Notes: generated by a model from the sequence alone, not told the origin. Counted from the stretch's first letter, positions 29,116 to 39,406 are shown. The stretch: DNA of 64,000 bases from Aurantimonas endophytica (GCF_014196845.1 NZ_JACIEM010000002.1:434001-498000); one strand, 5' to 3'. Numbers and translations: made by a program.

Positions 29116-30168
29116 ATGAGCTATCTCGATCAGGTGGAGCGGGGAGGTAAGCCGGCGAAAGACGCCGAGGCGCCGGTGGCCCGCGATCCGGCAGCGAGCG
29201 GGGCGGCACAGGGAGGCGGTGAAGCCACCGGTGCCGAAACGCCCGAAGCCCCCACCACGGTCGACCTGCAGCAGGAATACCGCGACGCCGGGGTCCAGGA
29301 TGTGCTGGAGGAACTCGACCGCGAACTCGTCGGCCTTGCGCCGGTGAAGAAGCGCATCCGCGAGACCGCGGCGCTGCTCCTCGTCGAGCGGGCGCGCAAG
29401 CGGCTTGGTCTCGCTCACGACACGCCGACGCTGCACATGAGCTTCACCGGCAATCCCGGCACCGGCAAGACGACGGTGGCGCTGAAGATGGCCAGCCTGC
29501 TGCATCGCCTCGGCTATATCCGCAAGGGCCACCTCGTCTCGGTCACCCGCGACGACCTCGTCGGCCAGTATATCGGCCACACCGCCCCCAAGACCAAGGA
29601 CATCCTCAAGAAGGCGATGGGCGGCGTGTTGTTCATCGACGAGGCCTATTACCTCTACCGGCCGGAGAACGAGCGTGACTACGGGCAGGAGGCGATCGAG
29701 ATCCTCTTGCAGGTGATGGAGAACCAGCGCGACGATCTCGTGGTAATCCTCGCCGGCTATGCCGACCGCATGGACAAGTTCTTCGAGTCCAATCCGGGCT
29801 TTCGCTCGCGCATCGCCCACCACATTGATTTCCCCGACTACAGCGACGACGAGCTGCTCCGCATCGCGGTCGGCATGCTCGACCGGCAGAACTACCGGTT
29901 GAGCCCTGACGCCAAGGAGATGCTCGCGAGCTATATCGAGCACCGCCGCGGGCAGTCGCATTTCGCCAATGCCCGTTCGATCCGCAACGCCCTCGACCGG
30001 GCGCGCCTCAGGCAGGCGAACCGGCTGTTCGAACAGGCGGACGGGCCGCTCGATGCGGCGGCGCTGTCGCTGATCGCCGCCGAGGACATTGCGGCCAGCC
30101 GCGTCTTCCAGCAGAAGGCGGGCAGCGACCAGCCGGCCGCCGGCGACCACCGCGAGGAGACACCATGA
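29116..30168 (+). CDS. cbbX: Red-type RubisCO activase CbbX
   Basis: A 350-residue AAA+ ATPase that removes inhibitory sugar phosphates from red-type RubisCO by pulling on the large-subunit C-terminus. Walker A is [20 protein letters not shown] at about 113-132 and Walker B is [15 protein letters not shown] near 171-185. [14 protein letters not shown] near 235-248 contains the sensor/arginine-finger region. The roughly 50-residue N-terminal tail ([14 protein letters not shown]) is low-complexity and longer than usual; an internal start cannot be excluded. Its TGA overlaps the cbbE ATG as ATGA. Confidence 0.95.
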   Translation: MSYLDQVERGGKPAKDAEAPVARDPAASGAAQGGGEATGAETPEAPTTVDLQQEYRDAGVQDVLEELDRELVGLAPVKKRIRETAALLLVERARKRLGLAHDTPTLHMSFTGNPGTGKTTVALKMASLLHRLGYIRKGHLVSVTRDDLVGQYIGHTAPKTKDILKKAMGGVLFIDEAYYLYRPENERDYGQEAIEILLQVMENQRDDLVVILAGYADRMDKFFESNPGFRSRIAHHIDFPDYSDDELLRIAVGMLDRQNYRLSPDAKEMLASYIEHRRGQSHFANARSIRNALDRARLRQANRLFEQADGPLDAAALSLIAAEDIAASRVFQQKAGSDQPAAGDHREETP

Positions 30169-30851
30169 CGAGGCCCCTGATCATTGCGCCGTCGATCCTG
30201 TCCGCCGACTTCTCGCGCCTCGGCGAGGAAGTCGCGGCGGTCGACGCGGCCGGTGCCGACTGGATCCATCTCGACGTCATGGACGGCCATTACGTGCCGA
30301 ACATCACCTTCGGCCCGCCGGTGATCAAGGCGATCCGCAAGTCCTCGGCCAAGGTGTTCGACTGCCATCTGATGATCGAGCCGTGCGATCCTTTCCTCGA
30401 AGCCTTCGCGGAGGCCGGCTGCGATATCATCACGGTGCATGCCGAGGCGACGAAGCATCTCGACCGCTCGCTCCAGGCGATCCGCGCGCTCGGCAAGAAG
30501 GCCGGCGTGTCGCTCAACCCGGCAACGCCGGAAAGCGTCATCGAGTACGTGCTCGACCGGCTCGATCTCGTGCTGCTGATGACGGTCAATCCGGGCTTCG
30601 GCGGCCAGGCCTTCATTCCCTCGGTCGTCGAGAAGGTCCGCCGGGTCAAGGCGATGATCGGCGACCGCGACATCCACATCGAGATCGACGGCGGCGTGAC
30701 GCCGGAGACGGCACCGCTGGTCGTCGAAGCGGGCGCCGACGTGCTCGTCGCCGGCTCCGCCGTCTTCAAGGGCGGCACGCCGGAGCACTACGCATCGAAC
30801 ATGCGCGCCATCCGTGAGGTCGGAACGGAAACGGTATCACGGGTTGCATGA
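30165..30851 (+). CDS. cbbE: Ribulose-phosphate 3-epimerase CbbE
   Basis: A 228-residue TIM-barrel epimerase that interconverts xylulose-5-phosphate and ribulose-5-phosphate, feeding CbbP. Metal and catalytic motifs are visible: [17 protein letters not shown] near 6-22, [17 protein letters not shown] near 35-51, HLMIEPCDP near 68-76 and [10 protein letters not shown] near 177-186. It overlaps cbbX by four bases and is the last recognisable cbb gene. cbbY, cbbZ, cbbG and cbbK are not in this window. Confidence 0.95.
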   Translation: MTRPLIIAPSILSADFSRLGEEVAAVDAAGADWIHLDVMDGHYVPNITFGPPVIKAIRKSSAKVFDCHLMIEPCDPFLEAFAEAGCDIITVHAEATKHLDRSLQAIRALGKKAGVSLNPATPESVIEYVLDRLDLVLLMTVNPGFGGQAFIPSVVEKVRRVKAMIGDRDIHIEIDGGVTPETAPLVVEAGADVLVAGSAVFKGGTPEHYASNMRAIREVGTETVSRVA

Positions 30852-30962
30852 TCGGCTGAGCCATCGGTTGCAAATCCTTGCCGAATTGTGTCGGCCATGT
30901 GGGAACCAAGGAATACAATCCTCGTTAACCTCCTATCGACACCAGTTTGACGGAGGTACGAC

Positions 30963-31265
30963 TTGGTTCAGAACCTGAAGCCGCGCGCACGCATGCTGGG
31001 AGTAACGAACACCATCGCCGAAGTCAGCGAGATTCTCAGTGTCGACATCGTCAAGGGCGAGCTGGTCGTCAGCGACAGCGACGGCGAGCGTCGGACCATT
31101 ACCGTCCGGGACAGCTTCTTCATGCGGTCCATCCCGCAGCCCGGCAACTTCCTGGTCCGCTATGCCGACGGCCACATCTCGCATTGCAGCCGTCGCCGCG
31201 CCGTGATCGCCAACGCCAATATCACCGTGCCGTCGACCCCGGTCCCGACCGCCGCCACCGCCTGA
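30963..31265 (+). CDS. Small conserved-looking protein of unknown function
   Basis: A 100-residue soluble protein that I do not recognise. It probably starts at TTG 30963, because a strong GGAGG lies six bases upstream; an ATG at 30993 has no comparable site. The core (VDIVKGELVVSDSDGERRTI then FFMRSIPQPGNFLVRYADGH) alternates charged and beta-prone segments, suggesting a small beta-rich fold. The last 20 residues are Pro/Thr/Ala-rich. Codon use matches its neighbours. Only 111 bases separate it from cbbE, and a hairpin follows at 31265-31287. Confidence 0.65.
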   Translation: MVQNLKPRARMLGVTNTIAEVSEILSVDIVKGELVVSDSDGERRTITVRDSFFMRSIPQPGNFLVRYADGHISHCSRRRAVIANANITVPSTPVPTAATA

Positions 31266-31287
31266 GCCTCGCCGATAACCCGAGGCT
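31265..31287 (+). terminator. Possible weak terminator hairpin
   Basis: AGCCTCG at 31265-31271 pairs with CGAGGCT at 31281-31287 around a nine-base loop, overlapping the stop of the 100-residue gene. Only two T residues follow, so efficient intrinsic termination is doubtful. Confidence 0.3.
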
Positions 31288-31406
31288 TGGCGCTCGCCGG
31301 ACCTTGCCCCGGCCACCAGCCGCCTCCCGTAGCGATCGCGGCGCTTGATGCGCTGCGCCGAGCGTCCTAGACCTTCGAGGATAGGCGGACGCTTGGGAGG
31401 GCGCGC

Positions 31407-32549
31407 GTGGACTTCTCGCTCACCGACGAACAGCAGCAGATCTTCACGATGGCGCGGGATTTCGCTGTCGAGAAGATGGCGCCGAATGCGGCCCGCTGGG
31501 AGGAAGAGAAAGCCCTACCACGCGACGTGCTGGCCGAACTCGCCGATCTGGGCATGGCTGCGATCTGTGTCCGCGACGACTACGGTTCAGGCCTGTCCCG
31601 CCTCGACGCGGCGCTGATCTTCGAGGCCCTGTCCTACGGCGATCCCTCCGTTTCGGCCTTCCTGTCGATCCACAACATGGTCGCCTGGCTGGTGGACAGC
31701 TACGGCACCGAGGAGCAGCGCGCGAGCTGGCTCCCGAAGCTCGTCTCGATGCAGGCCGTCGGCAGCTACTGCCTCACCGAGCCGGGGTCCGGCTCGGATG
31801 CCGCCGCACTTCGCACCACCGCCAAGGCCGACAGCGACGACTACGTGCTCGACGGCACCAAGAGCTTCATCTCCGGCGCCGGCTTTTCCGACCTCTACGT
31901 GGTGATTGCCCGCACCGGAGGGACAGGGCCGAAGGGCATCTCCGCGATCCTCGTCGAGAACGGCACGCCGGGCATGAGTTTCGGCGCGCCGGAAAAGAAG
32001 ATGGGCTGGATCGCCCAGCCCACCGCCGAAGTGCGGTTCGAGGCTTGCCGGGTGCCGCGCTGCAGTCTTCTTGGCGAGGAGGGTAGGGGCTTCACCTACG
32101 CGATGGCCGGGCTCGACGGCGGTCGGCTGAACATCGCCGCCTGTGCGCTCGGGGCGGCGCAGGCCTGCCTCGACAAGTCGGTCGCCTACATGAAGGACCG
32201 CACCGCCTTCGGCAAAAGCCTCACCGAATTCCAGGCGCTGCAGTTCCGGCTCGCCGACATGGAGACCGAGCTGCAGGCAGCGCGCATCTTCCTGCGACAG
32301 GCGGCCTGGAAGCTCGACACCAGGGCGCCGGACGCCACCAAGCACTGCGCCATGGCCAAGCGCTTCGTCACCGATGCGAGCTTCGAGGTCGCCAACATGG
32401 CCCTGCAGCTGCATGGCGGCTACGGCTACCTCGCCGACTACGGCATCGAGAAGATCGTCCGCGACCTGCGGGTGCACCAGATCCTCGAAGGCACCAACGA
32501 GATCATGCGGGTGATCACGGCGCGCGCGCTGCTGGCGGAGCATTCATGA
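31407..32549 (+). CDS. Acyl-CoA dehydrogenase, probably isobutyryl-CoA dehydrogenase
   Basis: A 380-residue FAD enzyme of the acyl-CoA dehydrogenase family, starting at GTG 31407 behind a GGGAGG site. YCLTEPGSGSDAAALRTTA at about 119-137 is the flavin/substrate signature, and HQILEGTNEIMRVI near the C-terminus is the second. Family membership is certain; the isobutyryl-CoA substrate is inferred from the following 3-hydroxyisobutyryl-CoA hydrolase and 3-hydroxyisobutyrate dehydrogenase genes, which are consecutive steps of valine breakdown. The three genes overlap by ATGA junctions. An enoyl-CoA hydratase for the middle step is not in this set. Confidence 0.88.
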   Translation: MDFSLTDEQQQIFTMARDFAVEKMAPNAARWEEEKALPRDVLAELADLGMAAICVRDDYGSGLSRLDAALIFEALSYGDPSVSAFLSIHNMVAWLVDSYGTEEQRASWLPKLVSMQAVGSYCLTEPGSGSDAAALRTTAKADSDDYVLDGTKSFISGAGFSDLYVVIARTGGTGPKGISAILVENGTPGMSFGAPEKKMGWIAQPTAEVRFEACRVPRCSLLGEEGRGFTYAMAGLDGGRLNIAACALGAAQACLDKSVAYMKDRTAFGKSLTEFQALQFRLADMETELQAARIFLRQAAWKLDTRAPDATKHCAMAKRFVTDASFEVANMALQLHGGYGYLADYGIEKIVRDLRVHQILEGTNEIMRVITARALLAEHS

Positions 32550-33616
32550 GCGCTGCAACGGGCGAGGTGCTGATCCGGATCGAGGGCCGGGCCGGGCGCA
32601 TTACGCTCAACCGGCCGCAGGCGCTCAACGCCCTGACCCATGGCATGGTGGTGGCGATCGAGGCCGCCTTGCGTGCCTGGGCAAGCGATGGTCGTGTCGC
32701 ACTCGTGGTCATCGATGCGGCTGGCGACCGCGCCTTCTGCGCCGGCGGCGACGTCGCCGGACTCTACAGGCGCGGGCTGGCCGGCGATCTCGATGCGGGC
32801 CGGCGCTTCTGGGCCGAGGAATATCGTCTCAACCGGCTGATCCACCATTACCCCAAGCCCTTCGTCGCGCTGATGGACGGCATCGTCATGGGCGGAGGCG
32901 TCGGAATGTCCGCCCACGGCAGCCACCGGATCGTCACCGAGCGCTCGATGGTCGCGATGCCCGAATGCGCCGTCGGCCTTGTGCCGGACGTGGGGGTCTC
33001 GCTGATCCTCGCCGCGGCGCCGGGGCATCTCGGGGAATATCTTGGCCTCACCGGTTTTCGCATGGGCGCCGCGGACGCGATCCTCGCGGGCTTCGCCGAT
33101 CTCGCCGTGGCCTCGGACCGGCTGCCGGAACTCGTGGCGCGCCTCGTCGAGATCGGCGATCCGGGCGTGACCGAGATCTACGCGGTGACTCCTGCCGACG
33201 CTGGCGTGCTCGCTAGACGACGCGCGGCCATCGACCGCTTCTTCGCTGCGACCGACGCGGCGACGATCGTCGCGGGGCTCGCGGCCGACGGCAGCGACTT
33301 CGCCTCCGAGACGCTGGCCGCGATCCGCAAGGGCTCGCCGCTCTCCGTAGCGGCAACGCTGGCGATCATCCGGGCGGTGCGGCAGGACCCGACCATCGAG
33401 AACGCGCTCCGCCACGAATACCGTTTCACCTTCCGCAGCCAGGAATATGGCGACCTGCAGGAGGGCATCCGCGCCGCGGTGATCGACAAGGACCGGGCCC
33501 CGCAATGGCCGGTTGCACGCATCGAGGACCTGCCGGCGGACAGTCTCGCGGCGATGCTGGCGCCGCTCGGCGTTGCGGAACTCACATTCGAAGACAACGG
33601 GGAGGAACAGCCATGA
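32546..33616 (+). CDS. 3-hydroxyisobutyryl-CoA hydrolase
   Basis: A 356-residue crotonase-fold protein that releases 3-hydroxyisobutyrate from its CoA ester in valine catabolism. FCAGGDVAGLYRRG at about 62-75 and DGIVMGGGVGMSAHGSHRIV near 111-130 form the oxyanion hole and active site. PECAVGLVPDVGVSLILAAA near 139-158 contains the HIBCH-type acidic residues, and the added C-terminal helical region distinguishes it from simple enoyl-CoA hydratases. It overlaps both neighbours by four bases. Confidence 0.88.
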   Translation: MSAATGEVLIRIEGRAGRITLNRPQALNALTHGMVVAIEAALRAWASDGRVALVVIDAAGDRAFCAGGDVAGLYRRGLAGDLDAGRRFWAEEYRLNRLIHHYPKPFVALMDGIVMGGGVGMSAHGSHRIVTERSMVAMPECAVGLVPDVGVSLILAAAPGHLGEYLGLTGFRMGAADAILAGFADLAVASDRLPELVARLVEIGDPGVTEIYAVTPADAGVLARRRAAIDRFFAATDAATIVAGLAADGSDFASETLAAIRKGSPLSVAATLAIIRAVRQDPTIENALRHEYRFTFRSQEYGDLQEGIRAAVIDKDRAPQWPVARIEDLPADSLAAMLAPLGVAELTFEDNGEEQP

Positions 33617-34473
33617 GGATCGGTTTCGTCGGTCTCGGCAACATGGGCGCACCGATGGCCGCCAATCTGGCGAAGGCAGGGCACGCGGTCACGGGCTACG
33701 ATCCGGCCGGGGTGACGGTGGAGGGCGTCTCAGTCGCCGAGACGATGGAAGGCGCGGTGCGGGGCCAGGCGGCGGTGATCACCATGTTGCCGAACGGCGA
33801 AATCGTGCGGGCCGTTCATTCCGACATCGCAAGGCTGGCGGAGCCGGGGACGCTGCTGGTCGACTGCTCCACCGTCGATGTCGACAGCGCCCGCGCTGTC
33901 CACGGCATTGCGCATGACATCGGGCTCCTCTCGCTCGATGCCCCGGTTTCCGGCGGCACCGGCGGCGCGGCGGCCGGCACGCTGACCTTCATGGTCGGCG
34001 GCAGCGAGGAAGCCTTCGCAAAGGCAAAGCCGCTCTTCGAGATCATGGGCCAGAAGGCGGTTCTCTGCGGCGAAGCGGGCGCCGGCCAGGCCGCGAAGAT
34101 CTGCAACAACATGATCCTCGGCATCTCGATGATCGGCGTCTGCGAGGCCTTCCATCTCGCTGACAGGCTGGGCCTCGACCGGCAGGCAATGTTCGACGTC
34201 GCCTCCACCTCGTCCGGCTCGTGCTGGTCGCTCAACACCTATTGCCCGGCGCCCGGTGTCGGACCGAAGAGCCCGGCCGACAACGGCTACAGGCCGGGCT
34301 TTGCCGCCGAATTGATGCTGAAGGATCTGAATTTGTCGCAGGAGGCCGCCGAGGTCGCGGGCGCTGAGACCGAACTCGGCCGCCACGCCCGCGACATCTA
34401 CGCCCGTTTCGTCGAGGCGGGCGGAAAGGGGCGGGACTTTTCCGCCATTCTGGAGAAGCTGTCGGCGCGGTAG
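33613..34473 (+). CDS. mmsB: 3-hydroxyisobutyrate dehydrogenase
   Basis: A 286-residue NAD-dependent beta-hydroxyacid dehydrogenase that oxidises 3-hydroxyisobutyrate to methylmalonate semialdehyde. The Rossmann motif GFVGLGNMGAPMAANLAKAG is at about 4-23. DAPVSGGTGGAAAGTLTFMV near 112-131 is the substrate-binding signature, and Lys in GAGQAAKICNNM near 160-171 is the catalytic residue. ATG 33613 overlaps the previous stop. mmsA, the next enzyme, is not beside it. The gene ends nine bases from the convergent copper ATPase. Confidence 0.92.
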   Translation: MRIGFVGLGNMGAPMAANLAKAGHAVTGYDPAGVTVEGVSVAETMEGAVRGQAAVITMLPNGEIVRAVHSDIARLAEPGTLLVDCSTVDVDSARAVHGIAHDIGLLSLDAPVSGGTGGAAAGTLTFMVGGSEEAFAKAKPLFEIMGQKAVLCGEAGAGQAAKICNNMILGISMIGVCEAFHLADRLGLDRQAMFDVASTSSGSCWSLNTYCPAPGVGPKSPADNGYRPGFAAELMLKDLNLSQEAAEVAGAETELGRHARDIYARFVEAGGKGRDFSAILEKLSAR

Positions 34474-34482
34474 CTCAGCTGC

Positions 34483-36990
34483 TTAAAGCTTCACCGTCCG
34501 CAGCCGCAGCGCATTGCCGATCACCGAGATGGAGGACAGGCTCATCGCGGCCGCTGCCAGCATGGGCGACAGCAGCAGGCCGAACACCGGATAGAGGATG
34601 CCCGCGGCGATCGGCACGCCGGCCGTGTTGTAGACGAAGGCGAAGAACAGGTTCTGCCGTATGTTGCGGATCGTCGCCTGCGCCAGCCGGCGGGCGCGGA
34701 CGATACCGTTCAGGTCACCCTTCACCAGCGTGATCCCGGCACTCTCCACCGCCACGTCGGCGCCGGTGCCCATCGCGATGCCGACATCGGCGGCAGCCAG
34801 CGCCGGGGCATCGTTGACACCGTCGCCGGCCACCGCGACCTTGGCGCCGGACGCGCGCAGCTCTTCCACCAGCGCTTGCTTCGCCTCCGGCGACAGCCCT
34901 GCCCGTACCTCGTCGATGCCGAGCGTCCGGGCGACCGCCTGCGCAGTTCGCTCGTTGTCGCCGGTGGCCATGACGATGCGCATGCCGCTCTCGTGCAGCG
35001 CCCGGATCGCCGCCTCGGTAGTCGGCTTGATCGTGTCGGACACGGCCAGAAGGCCCGCCGCACGGCCGTCGATGGCGACGAACATCACCGTCTTGCCGTC
35101 GGTCTCCATCTCGCGGGCAGCGCCATCGAGCGTCGAGCCATCGATGCCTTCCGCTTCCAGCATGGCGCGGTTGCCGAGCACCACCGGGGCACCGCCGACG
35201 GTGCCCCGGACGCCCTTGCCGGTGACTGCCTCGAAATCCGCTGCGTCGTGCAGCGTCGCGCCTCGTTCGCGGGCGCCCGCCACGATCGCCTCGGCCAGCG
35301 GATGCTCCGAGCCACGTTCGAGGCTGGCGGCTGCCGACAGGAATGCCGGCTCGTCGCCGTCGGTGGCCACCACGTCGGTAAGGCGCGGCCGGCCTTCCGT
35401 CAGCGTTCCGGTCTTGTCGATCACCAGCGTGTCGATTCCGGCGAAGCGCTCCAGCGCCTCGGCGTCCTTGATCAGCACGCCCGCCGATGCGCCGCGCCCG
35501 GTCGCCGTCATGATCGACATCGGCGTCGCAAGGCCCAGCGCGCAGGGGCAGGCGATGATCAGCACCGAGACGGCGGCGATCAGCGCATGGACCATGGCGG
35601 GTGGCGGCCCGACCAGCACCCACATGGCGAAGGCGATGATCGCGACGAGGACGACCGCCGGGACGAAATAGCCGGCGACGCGATCGGCGAGGCCCTGGAT
35701 CGGCGCGCGCGAGCGCTGCGCCGTCGCCACCATCGCGACGATGCGCGACAGGGTGGTCTCCGCGCCGACGGCCTCCGCCGTCATCACGAAGGAGCCGGTG
35801 CGGTTGAGCGTTCCGCCGGTGACCGTATCGCCGACACTCTTCTCGACAGGCACCGGCTCTCCGGTGATCATCGATTCGTCCACCGCCGAACGGCCTTCGG
35901 CGACCGTGCCATCAACCGGCACGGCTTCGCCCGGGCGCACTCGCAGTCGGTCGCCACTGGCGACCGTGTCGAGCGGCACGTCCTCCTCGCTGCCGTCGAC
36001 GCCTAATCGGCGCGCGGTCTTCGGCGCGAGGTCCATCAGCGCGCGGATCGCCGAGCCGGTGCGCTCGCGCGCCTTGAGCTCCAGCACCTGGCCGACGAAG
36101 ATCAGCGCGACGATCACCGCCGCCGCCTCGAAATAGACCGGCACGACGCCTTCGTGCCCCATGCCGTCCATCGCCATCCCGGTGCGGAACGAGGCGGGGA
36201 ACAGGCCCGGAAAGAACGTCGCAACGACGCTGTAGCCATAGGCCGCGCCTACGCCGAGCGAGATCAGCGTCCACATATTGGGCGAGCGGTTGACGACCGA
36301 CGCCCAGCCCCGCTTGAAGAACGGCAGCGCCGCCCACAGCACCACGGGGGTCGCCAGCAGGAACTCGGCATAGACGGCGGTCTGCTCGCCGAGCCATTCG
36401 CGGATCGGCAGCCCGACCATCGGCCCCATGGTCAGGATCAGCAGCGGGATGGCGCAGACGGCGCTCACCCAGAGCCGGCGGGTGAAGTCGACCAGCTCCG
36501 GATTGGGGCCTTCCTCGCCGGTGGGCACGCCCATCGGCTCCAGCGCCATGCCGCATTTCGGGCAGTCGCCGGGCCCGTCCTGGACGATCTCCGGATGCAT
36601 CGGGCAGGTGTATTGCGTGCCGGCGGGGGCCGGGGCGGGCGCCGGACGGTCGCCCAGATATTGCTCCGGCGCGGCCTCGAATCGCTCCTGGCAGCCTTCC
36701 GAGCAGAAATAGAAACGCTCGCCGTGGTGCTTGGCCATGTGACGGGCGCTGGCCCGGTCGACATCCATGCCGCACACCGGATCCGTCGCGGTGAGATAGT
36801 CGTCGGGCGCCGCCGCGAATTTGCCGCGGCAACTCTCGGAGCAGAAGTGGAAGACCCGGCCGTCATGATCGAGACGCGGCTTGCCGGCGGTGGGGTCCAC
36901 GGTCATCCCGCACACGGGGTCGCGAACCGGCGCGGGCTCCTGCGTACCCGCCCCACAGGCCGAGTGATCGTGCGTCTTCGCCATTGTCAT
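34483..36990 (-). CDS. Copper-type P1B ATPase with two YHS domains and a CPMHP metal-binding domain
   Basis: An 835-residue heavy-metal-exporting P-type ATPase. The N-terminus lacks the usual GMTCxxC domain and instead has two YHS-type units (PVCGM near 26-30 and near 70-74), each with a paired Cys ([16 protein letters not shown]). A heavy-metal-binding domain follows ([20 protein letters not shown] near 126-145). The core has the membrane motif [10 protein letters not shown], the phosphorylation site DKTGTLTEG, and [14 protein letters not shown] indicates Cu(I)/Ag(I) transport. ATG 36990 follows AAGGA at eight bases. A CueR-like operator lies upstream. Confidence 0.93.
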   Translation of the reverse strand: MTMAKTHDHSACGAGTQEPAPVRDPVCGMTVDPTAGKPRLDHDGRVFHFCSESCRGKFAAAPDDYLTATDPVCGMDVDRASARHMAKHHGERFYFCSEGCQERFEAAPEQYLGDRPAPAPAPAGTQYTCPMHPEIVQDGPGDCPKCGMALEPMGVPTGEEGPNPELVDFTRRLWVSAVCAIPLLILTMGPMVGLPIREWLGEQTAVYAEFLLATPVVLWAALPFFKRGWASVVNRSPNMWTLISLGVGAAYGYSVVATFFPGLFPASFRTGMAMDGMGHEGVVPVYFEAAAVIVALIFVGQVLELKARERTGSAIRALMDLAPKTARRLGVDGSEEDVPLDTVASGDRLRVRPGEAVPVDGTVAEGRSAVDESMITGEPVPVEKSVGDTVTGGTLNRTGSFVMTAEAVGAETTLSRIVAMVATAQRSRAPIQGLADRVAGYFVPAVVLVAIIAFAMWVLVGPPPAMVHALIAAVSVLIIACPCALGLATPMSIMTATGRGASAGVLIKDAEALERFAGIDTLVIDKTGTLTEGRPRLTDVVATDGDEPAFLSAAASLERGSEHPLAEAIVAGARERGATLHDAADFEAVTGKGVRGTVGGAPVVLGNRAMLEAEGIDGSTLDGAAREMETDGKTVMFVAIDGRAAGLLAVSDTIKPTTEAAIRALHESGMRIVMATGDNERTAQAVARTLGIDEVRAGLSPEAKQALVEELRASGAKVAVAGDGVNDAPALAAADVGIAMGTGADVAVESAGITLVKGDLNGIVRARRLAQATIRNIRQNLFFAFVYNTAGVPIAAGILYPVFGLLLSPMLAAAAMSLSSISVIGNALRLRTVKL

Positions 36991-37015
36991 GTCTGCGATC
37001 CTTGCGCTCCCCCGG

Positions 37016-37046
37016 CAGATGGGGCTTCCCGTCACTGGAAGGTCAA
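37016..37046 (-). promoter_or_regulatory. CueR-like (MerR family) operator-promoter for the copper ATPase
   Basis: On the minus strand the sequence is TTGACCTTCC, then a short spacer, then GGAAGCC. ACCTTCC (37037-37043) and GGAAGCC (37023-37029) are seven bases apart, the spacing and core of CueR sites in copper-exporter promoters. TTGACC (37041-37046) is a good -35. With the 19-base spacer used by MerR regulators, the -10 would be CATCTG at 37016-37021, a weak match. The regulator gene is not in the window. Confidence 0.6.
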
Positions 37047-37151
37047 GGCCCGTAGATGCGGGGGGAGCTGCCCGGAAATTGACCGGACGCGGCTAATGCC
37101 TTCAGATGCGCCAGATCGGGCCGAGAGCCTGCGCATAGTCGGAGGAAGACG

Positions 37152-38513
37152 ATGTCCGGCGAAGACCTCAAGAATTTGCTGGCGAAAGCCTCCCCCGCAC
37201 GGTCCGGAGACTTCCTCGCCGGCATCGCCGCGGCGAGCCGGCAGGAGCGGGTCAAGGCGCAGCGGCTTCTGGCGGACACGACCCTCGGCGCGATACTGGA
37301 ATCACCGCTGATCGACCCGGAAGCCGACGACGTCTCGGCGCTGATCCTGCGCCAGCACGATTCCGAGGCGTTCCGACCGATCGCCGGCTGGTCGGTCGGC
37401 GAGATGCGCGAGTGGTTGCTGTCGGAGGCGGCGACGCCCCCCGCCATCGCCGCGCTGAAATGGGCGCTGACCCCGGAGATGGTCGCGGCGGTCGCCAAGA
37501 TCTGCCGCAATCAGGATCTCATCGCGATCGCGCGCAAGCGGCCCGTCGTCACCGCGTTCCGCACGACGGTGGGACTGCCCGGCCGCTTGTCGGTCCGCAT
37601 CCAGCCCAACCATCCGACCGACGACCCGCGCGGCGTCGCGGCCTCGATCGTCGACGGACTCGCCTTCGGCTGCGGCGACGCGGTGATCGGCATCAACCCG
37701 GCGACCGACAGCCCGTCGGCCATGCGCCGCCTGCTCGATCTGATCGAGGAACTGCGCCTGCGGCTCGGCTGCCCGGTGCAGTCCTGCGTCCTTGCCCATG
37801 TCACGACGGCGATCGACGCGATGAACCGTGCCGCGCCCGTCGACCTGGTCTTCCAGTCGGTGGCAGGCTCTCAGAAGGCCAACGCCTCCTTCGGCATCTC
37901 CATTGCGATGCTCAAGGAAGCACACGAGGCGGCCCGCGGGCTGAAGCGCGGCACGGTCGGCGACAACGTCATGTATTTCGAGACCGGGCAGGGCTCGGCG
38001 CTTTCTGCCGACGCCCATCACGGCATCGACCAGCAGACGATGGAGGCGCGGGCCTATGCGGTGGCCCGCGAGTTCGATCCGCTGCTGGTCAACACCGTCG
38101 TCGGCTTCATCGGGCCGGAATATCTCTACGACGGCAAGGAGATCATCCGCGCCGGGCTAGAGGACCATTTCTGCGGCAAGCTGCTCGGCGTGCCGATGGG
38201 CGTCGACGTCTGCTACACCAACCACGCCGAAGCCGACCAGGACGACATGGACAACCTGCTGACGCTGCTCGCCGTCGCCGGGGTCAATTTCGTCATGGGC
38301 GTGCCCGGCTCCGACGACGTCATGCTGAACTACCAGTCGACCTCCTATCACGATGCGGCCTATGTCCGCCGCGCCCTCGGCCTGCGCCCGTCGCCGGAAT
38401 TCGAGGCGTGGCTTGCGGATGCCGGGATCTTCGACCAAAACGGTTTCCTCAAGCCCTCCGACGGATCGCTGATGCTGGCCGCCAGGGCGCACCTGCTGGA
38501 GGCCGCCGAGTGA
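37152..38513 (+). CDS. eutB: Ethanolamine ammonia-lyase large subunit
   Basis: A 453-residue TIM-barrel subunit of the coenzyme B12-dependent lyase that splits ethanolamine into acetaldehyde and ammonia. Motifs include RIQPNHPTDDPRGVAASIVD at about 148-167, FQSVAGSQKANASFGIS near 234-250, MYFETGQGSALSADAHHGID near 274-293 and FVMGVPGSDDVMLNYQSTSY near 378-397. A GGAGGAAG ribosome site precedes the ATG. Its TGA overlaps the GTG start of eutC. No microcompartment genes are present, so this is the short, non-organelle version of ethanolamine use. Confidence 0.96.
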   Translation: MSGEDLKNLLAKASPARSGDFLAGIAAASRQERVKAQRLLADTTLGAILESPLIDPEADDVSALILRQHDSEAFRPIAGWSVGEMREWLLSEAATPPAIAALKWALTPEMVAAVAKICRNQDLIAIARKRPVVTAFRTTVGLPGRLSVRIQPNHPTDDPRGVAASIVDGLAFGCGDAVIGINPATDSPSAMRRLLDLIEELRLRLGCPVQSCVLAHVTTAIDAMNRAAPVDLVFQSVAGSQKANASFGISIAMLKEAHEAARGLKRGTVGDNVMYFETGQGSALSADAHHGIDQQTMEARAYAVAREFDPLLVNTVVGFIGPEYLYDGKEIIRAGLEDHFCGKLLGVPMGVDVCYTNHAEADQDDMDNLLTLLAVAGVNFVMGVPGSDDVMLNYQSTSYHDAAYVRRALGLRPSPEFEAWLADAGIFDQNGFLKPSDGSLMLAARAHLLEAAE

Positions 38514-39304
38514 GCGACGAACTCGAGCCTGGGCAGGGCGCGCCTCATCCGCTGGCACGGCTGCGGCGTCACACCGACGCCCGCATCGCCCTCGGCCGCT
38601 TTGGCGCCGGGCTGCCGACCGCGGCGCATCTGGATTTCGCCGAGGCCCACGCTGCGGCCCGCGACGCGGTCCATGCCGAATTCGACGTCGCGGGCGTCGA
38701 GGCGGCGCTGGCCGCGTCCGGGCATCCCACGCTCCGCGTCGCCAGCCAGGCGCCGGACCGGACGACCTATCTGCGACGCCCGGATCTAGGGCGGCTGATG
38801 GCGCCGGAACCCGCTGCCCTGCTTCGCCAGGCGCCCGGCCCGCACGATCTGGTGCTCATCGTCGCCGACGGCCTGTCGGCCTTCGCCGCCAACAGCTACG
38901 GCGCCACTGTCGCCGCCGGCATCCTCGATCGACTACCGGACGACTGGGCCGTCGCGCCGGTCGTTATCGCCAGCCATGCGCGCGTCGCTTTGTCCGACCC
39001 CATCGGCGAAGCGCTCGGCGCTCGGATCGCGCTGATGCTGGTCGGCGAGCGGCCGGGCCTGTCGGCGGCCGATAGTCTTGGCGCCTACCTGACCTTCGGT
39101 CCGCGGCCCGGGCGCAGCGACGCCGATCGCAACTGCGTCTCCAACATCCGCGATCGCGGCTTCACCCCGGCGGCGGCGGTGGAGAAACTCGTCGATCTGC
39201 TCCGGCGGTCGCACGCACTCGGGCTCTCTGGCGTCGGCCTGAAGGACGACGGCGACGACCGGCTCACCGACGCCGCGAAAACGGCAAATCTCCTCCCCGG
39301 ATGA
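38510..39304 (+). CDS. eutC: Ethanolamine ammonia-lyase small subunit
   Basis: A 264-residue light chain that completes the adenosylcobalamin-binding site of EutB. The start is GTG 38510 in the overlap GTGA with eutB, giving SDELEPGQGAPHPLARLRRH. Conserved stretches are TDARIALGRFGAGLPTAAHL near 22-41, LVLIVADGLSAFAANSYG near 114-131 and SDADRNCVSNIRDRGF near 201-216. The length is normal. The open frame in this phase begins far upstream inside eutB, but that part is a shadow. The permease gene follows after about 100 bases. Confidence 0.94.
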   Translation: MSDELEPGQGAPHPLARLRRHTDARIALGRFGAGLPTAAHLDFAEAHAAARDAVHAEFDVAGVEAALAASGHPTLRVASQAPDRTTYLRRPDLGRLMAPEPAALLRQAPGPHDLVLIVADGLSAFAANSYGATVAAGILDRLPDDWAVAPVVIASHARVALSDPIGEALGARIALMLVGERPGLSAADSLGAYLTFGPRPGRSDADRNCVSNIRDRGFTPAAAVEKLVDLLRRSHALGLSGVGLKDDGDDRLTDAAKTANLLPG

Positions 39305-39406
39305 AGAAGTGCACAGCCATTGTGCGAATGGCGAACTGCCCAGATTGACGCCATAACGATTCGGTGATCGTATCGCTGCGGGAGGCTTCATCGGGGATCT
39401 GCTGCC

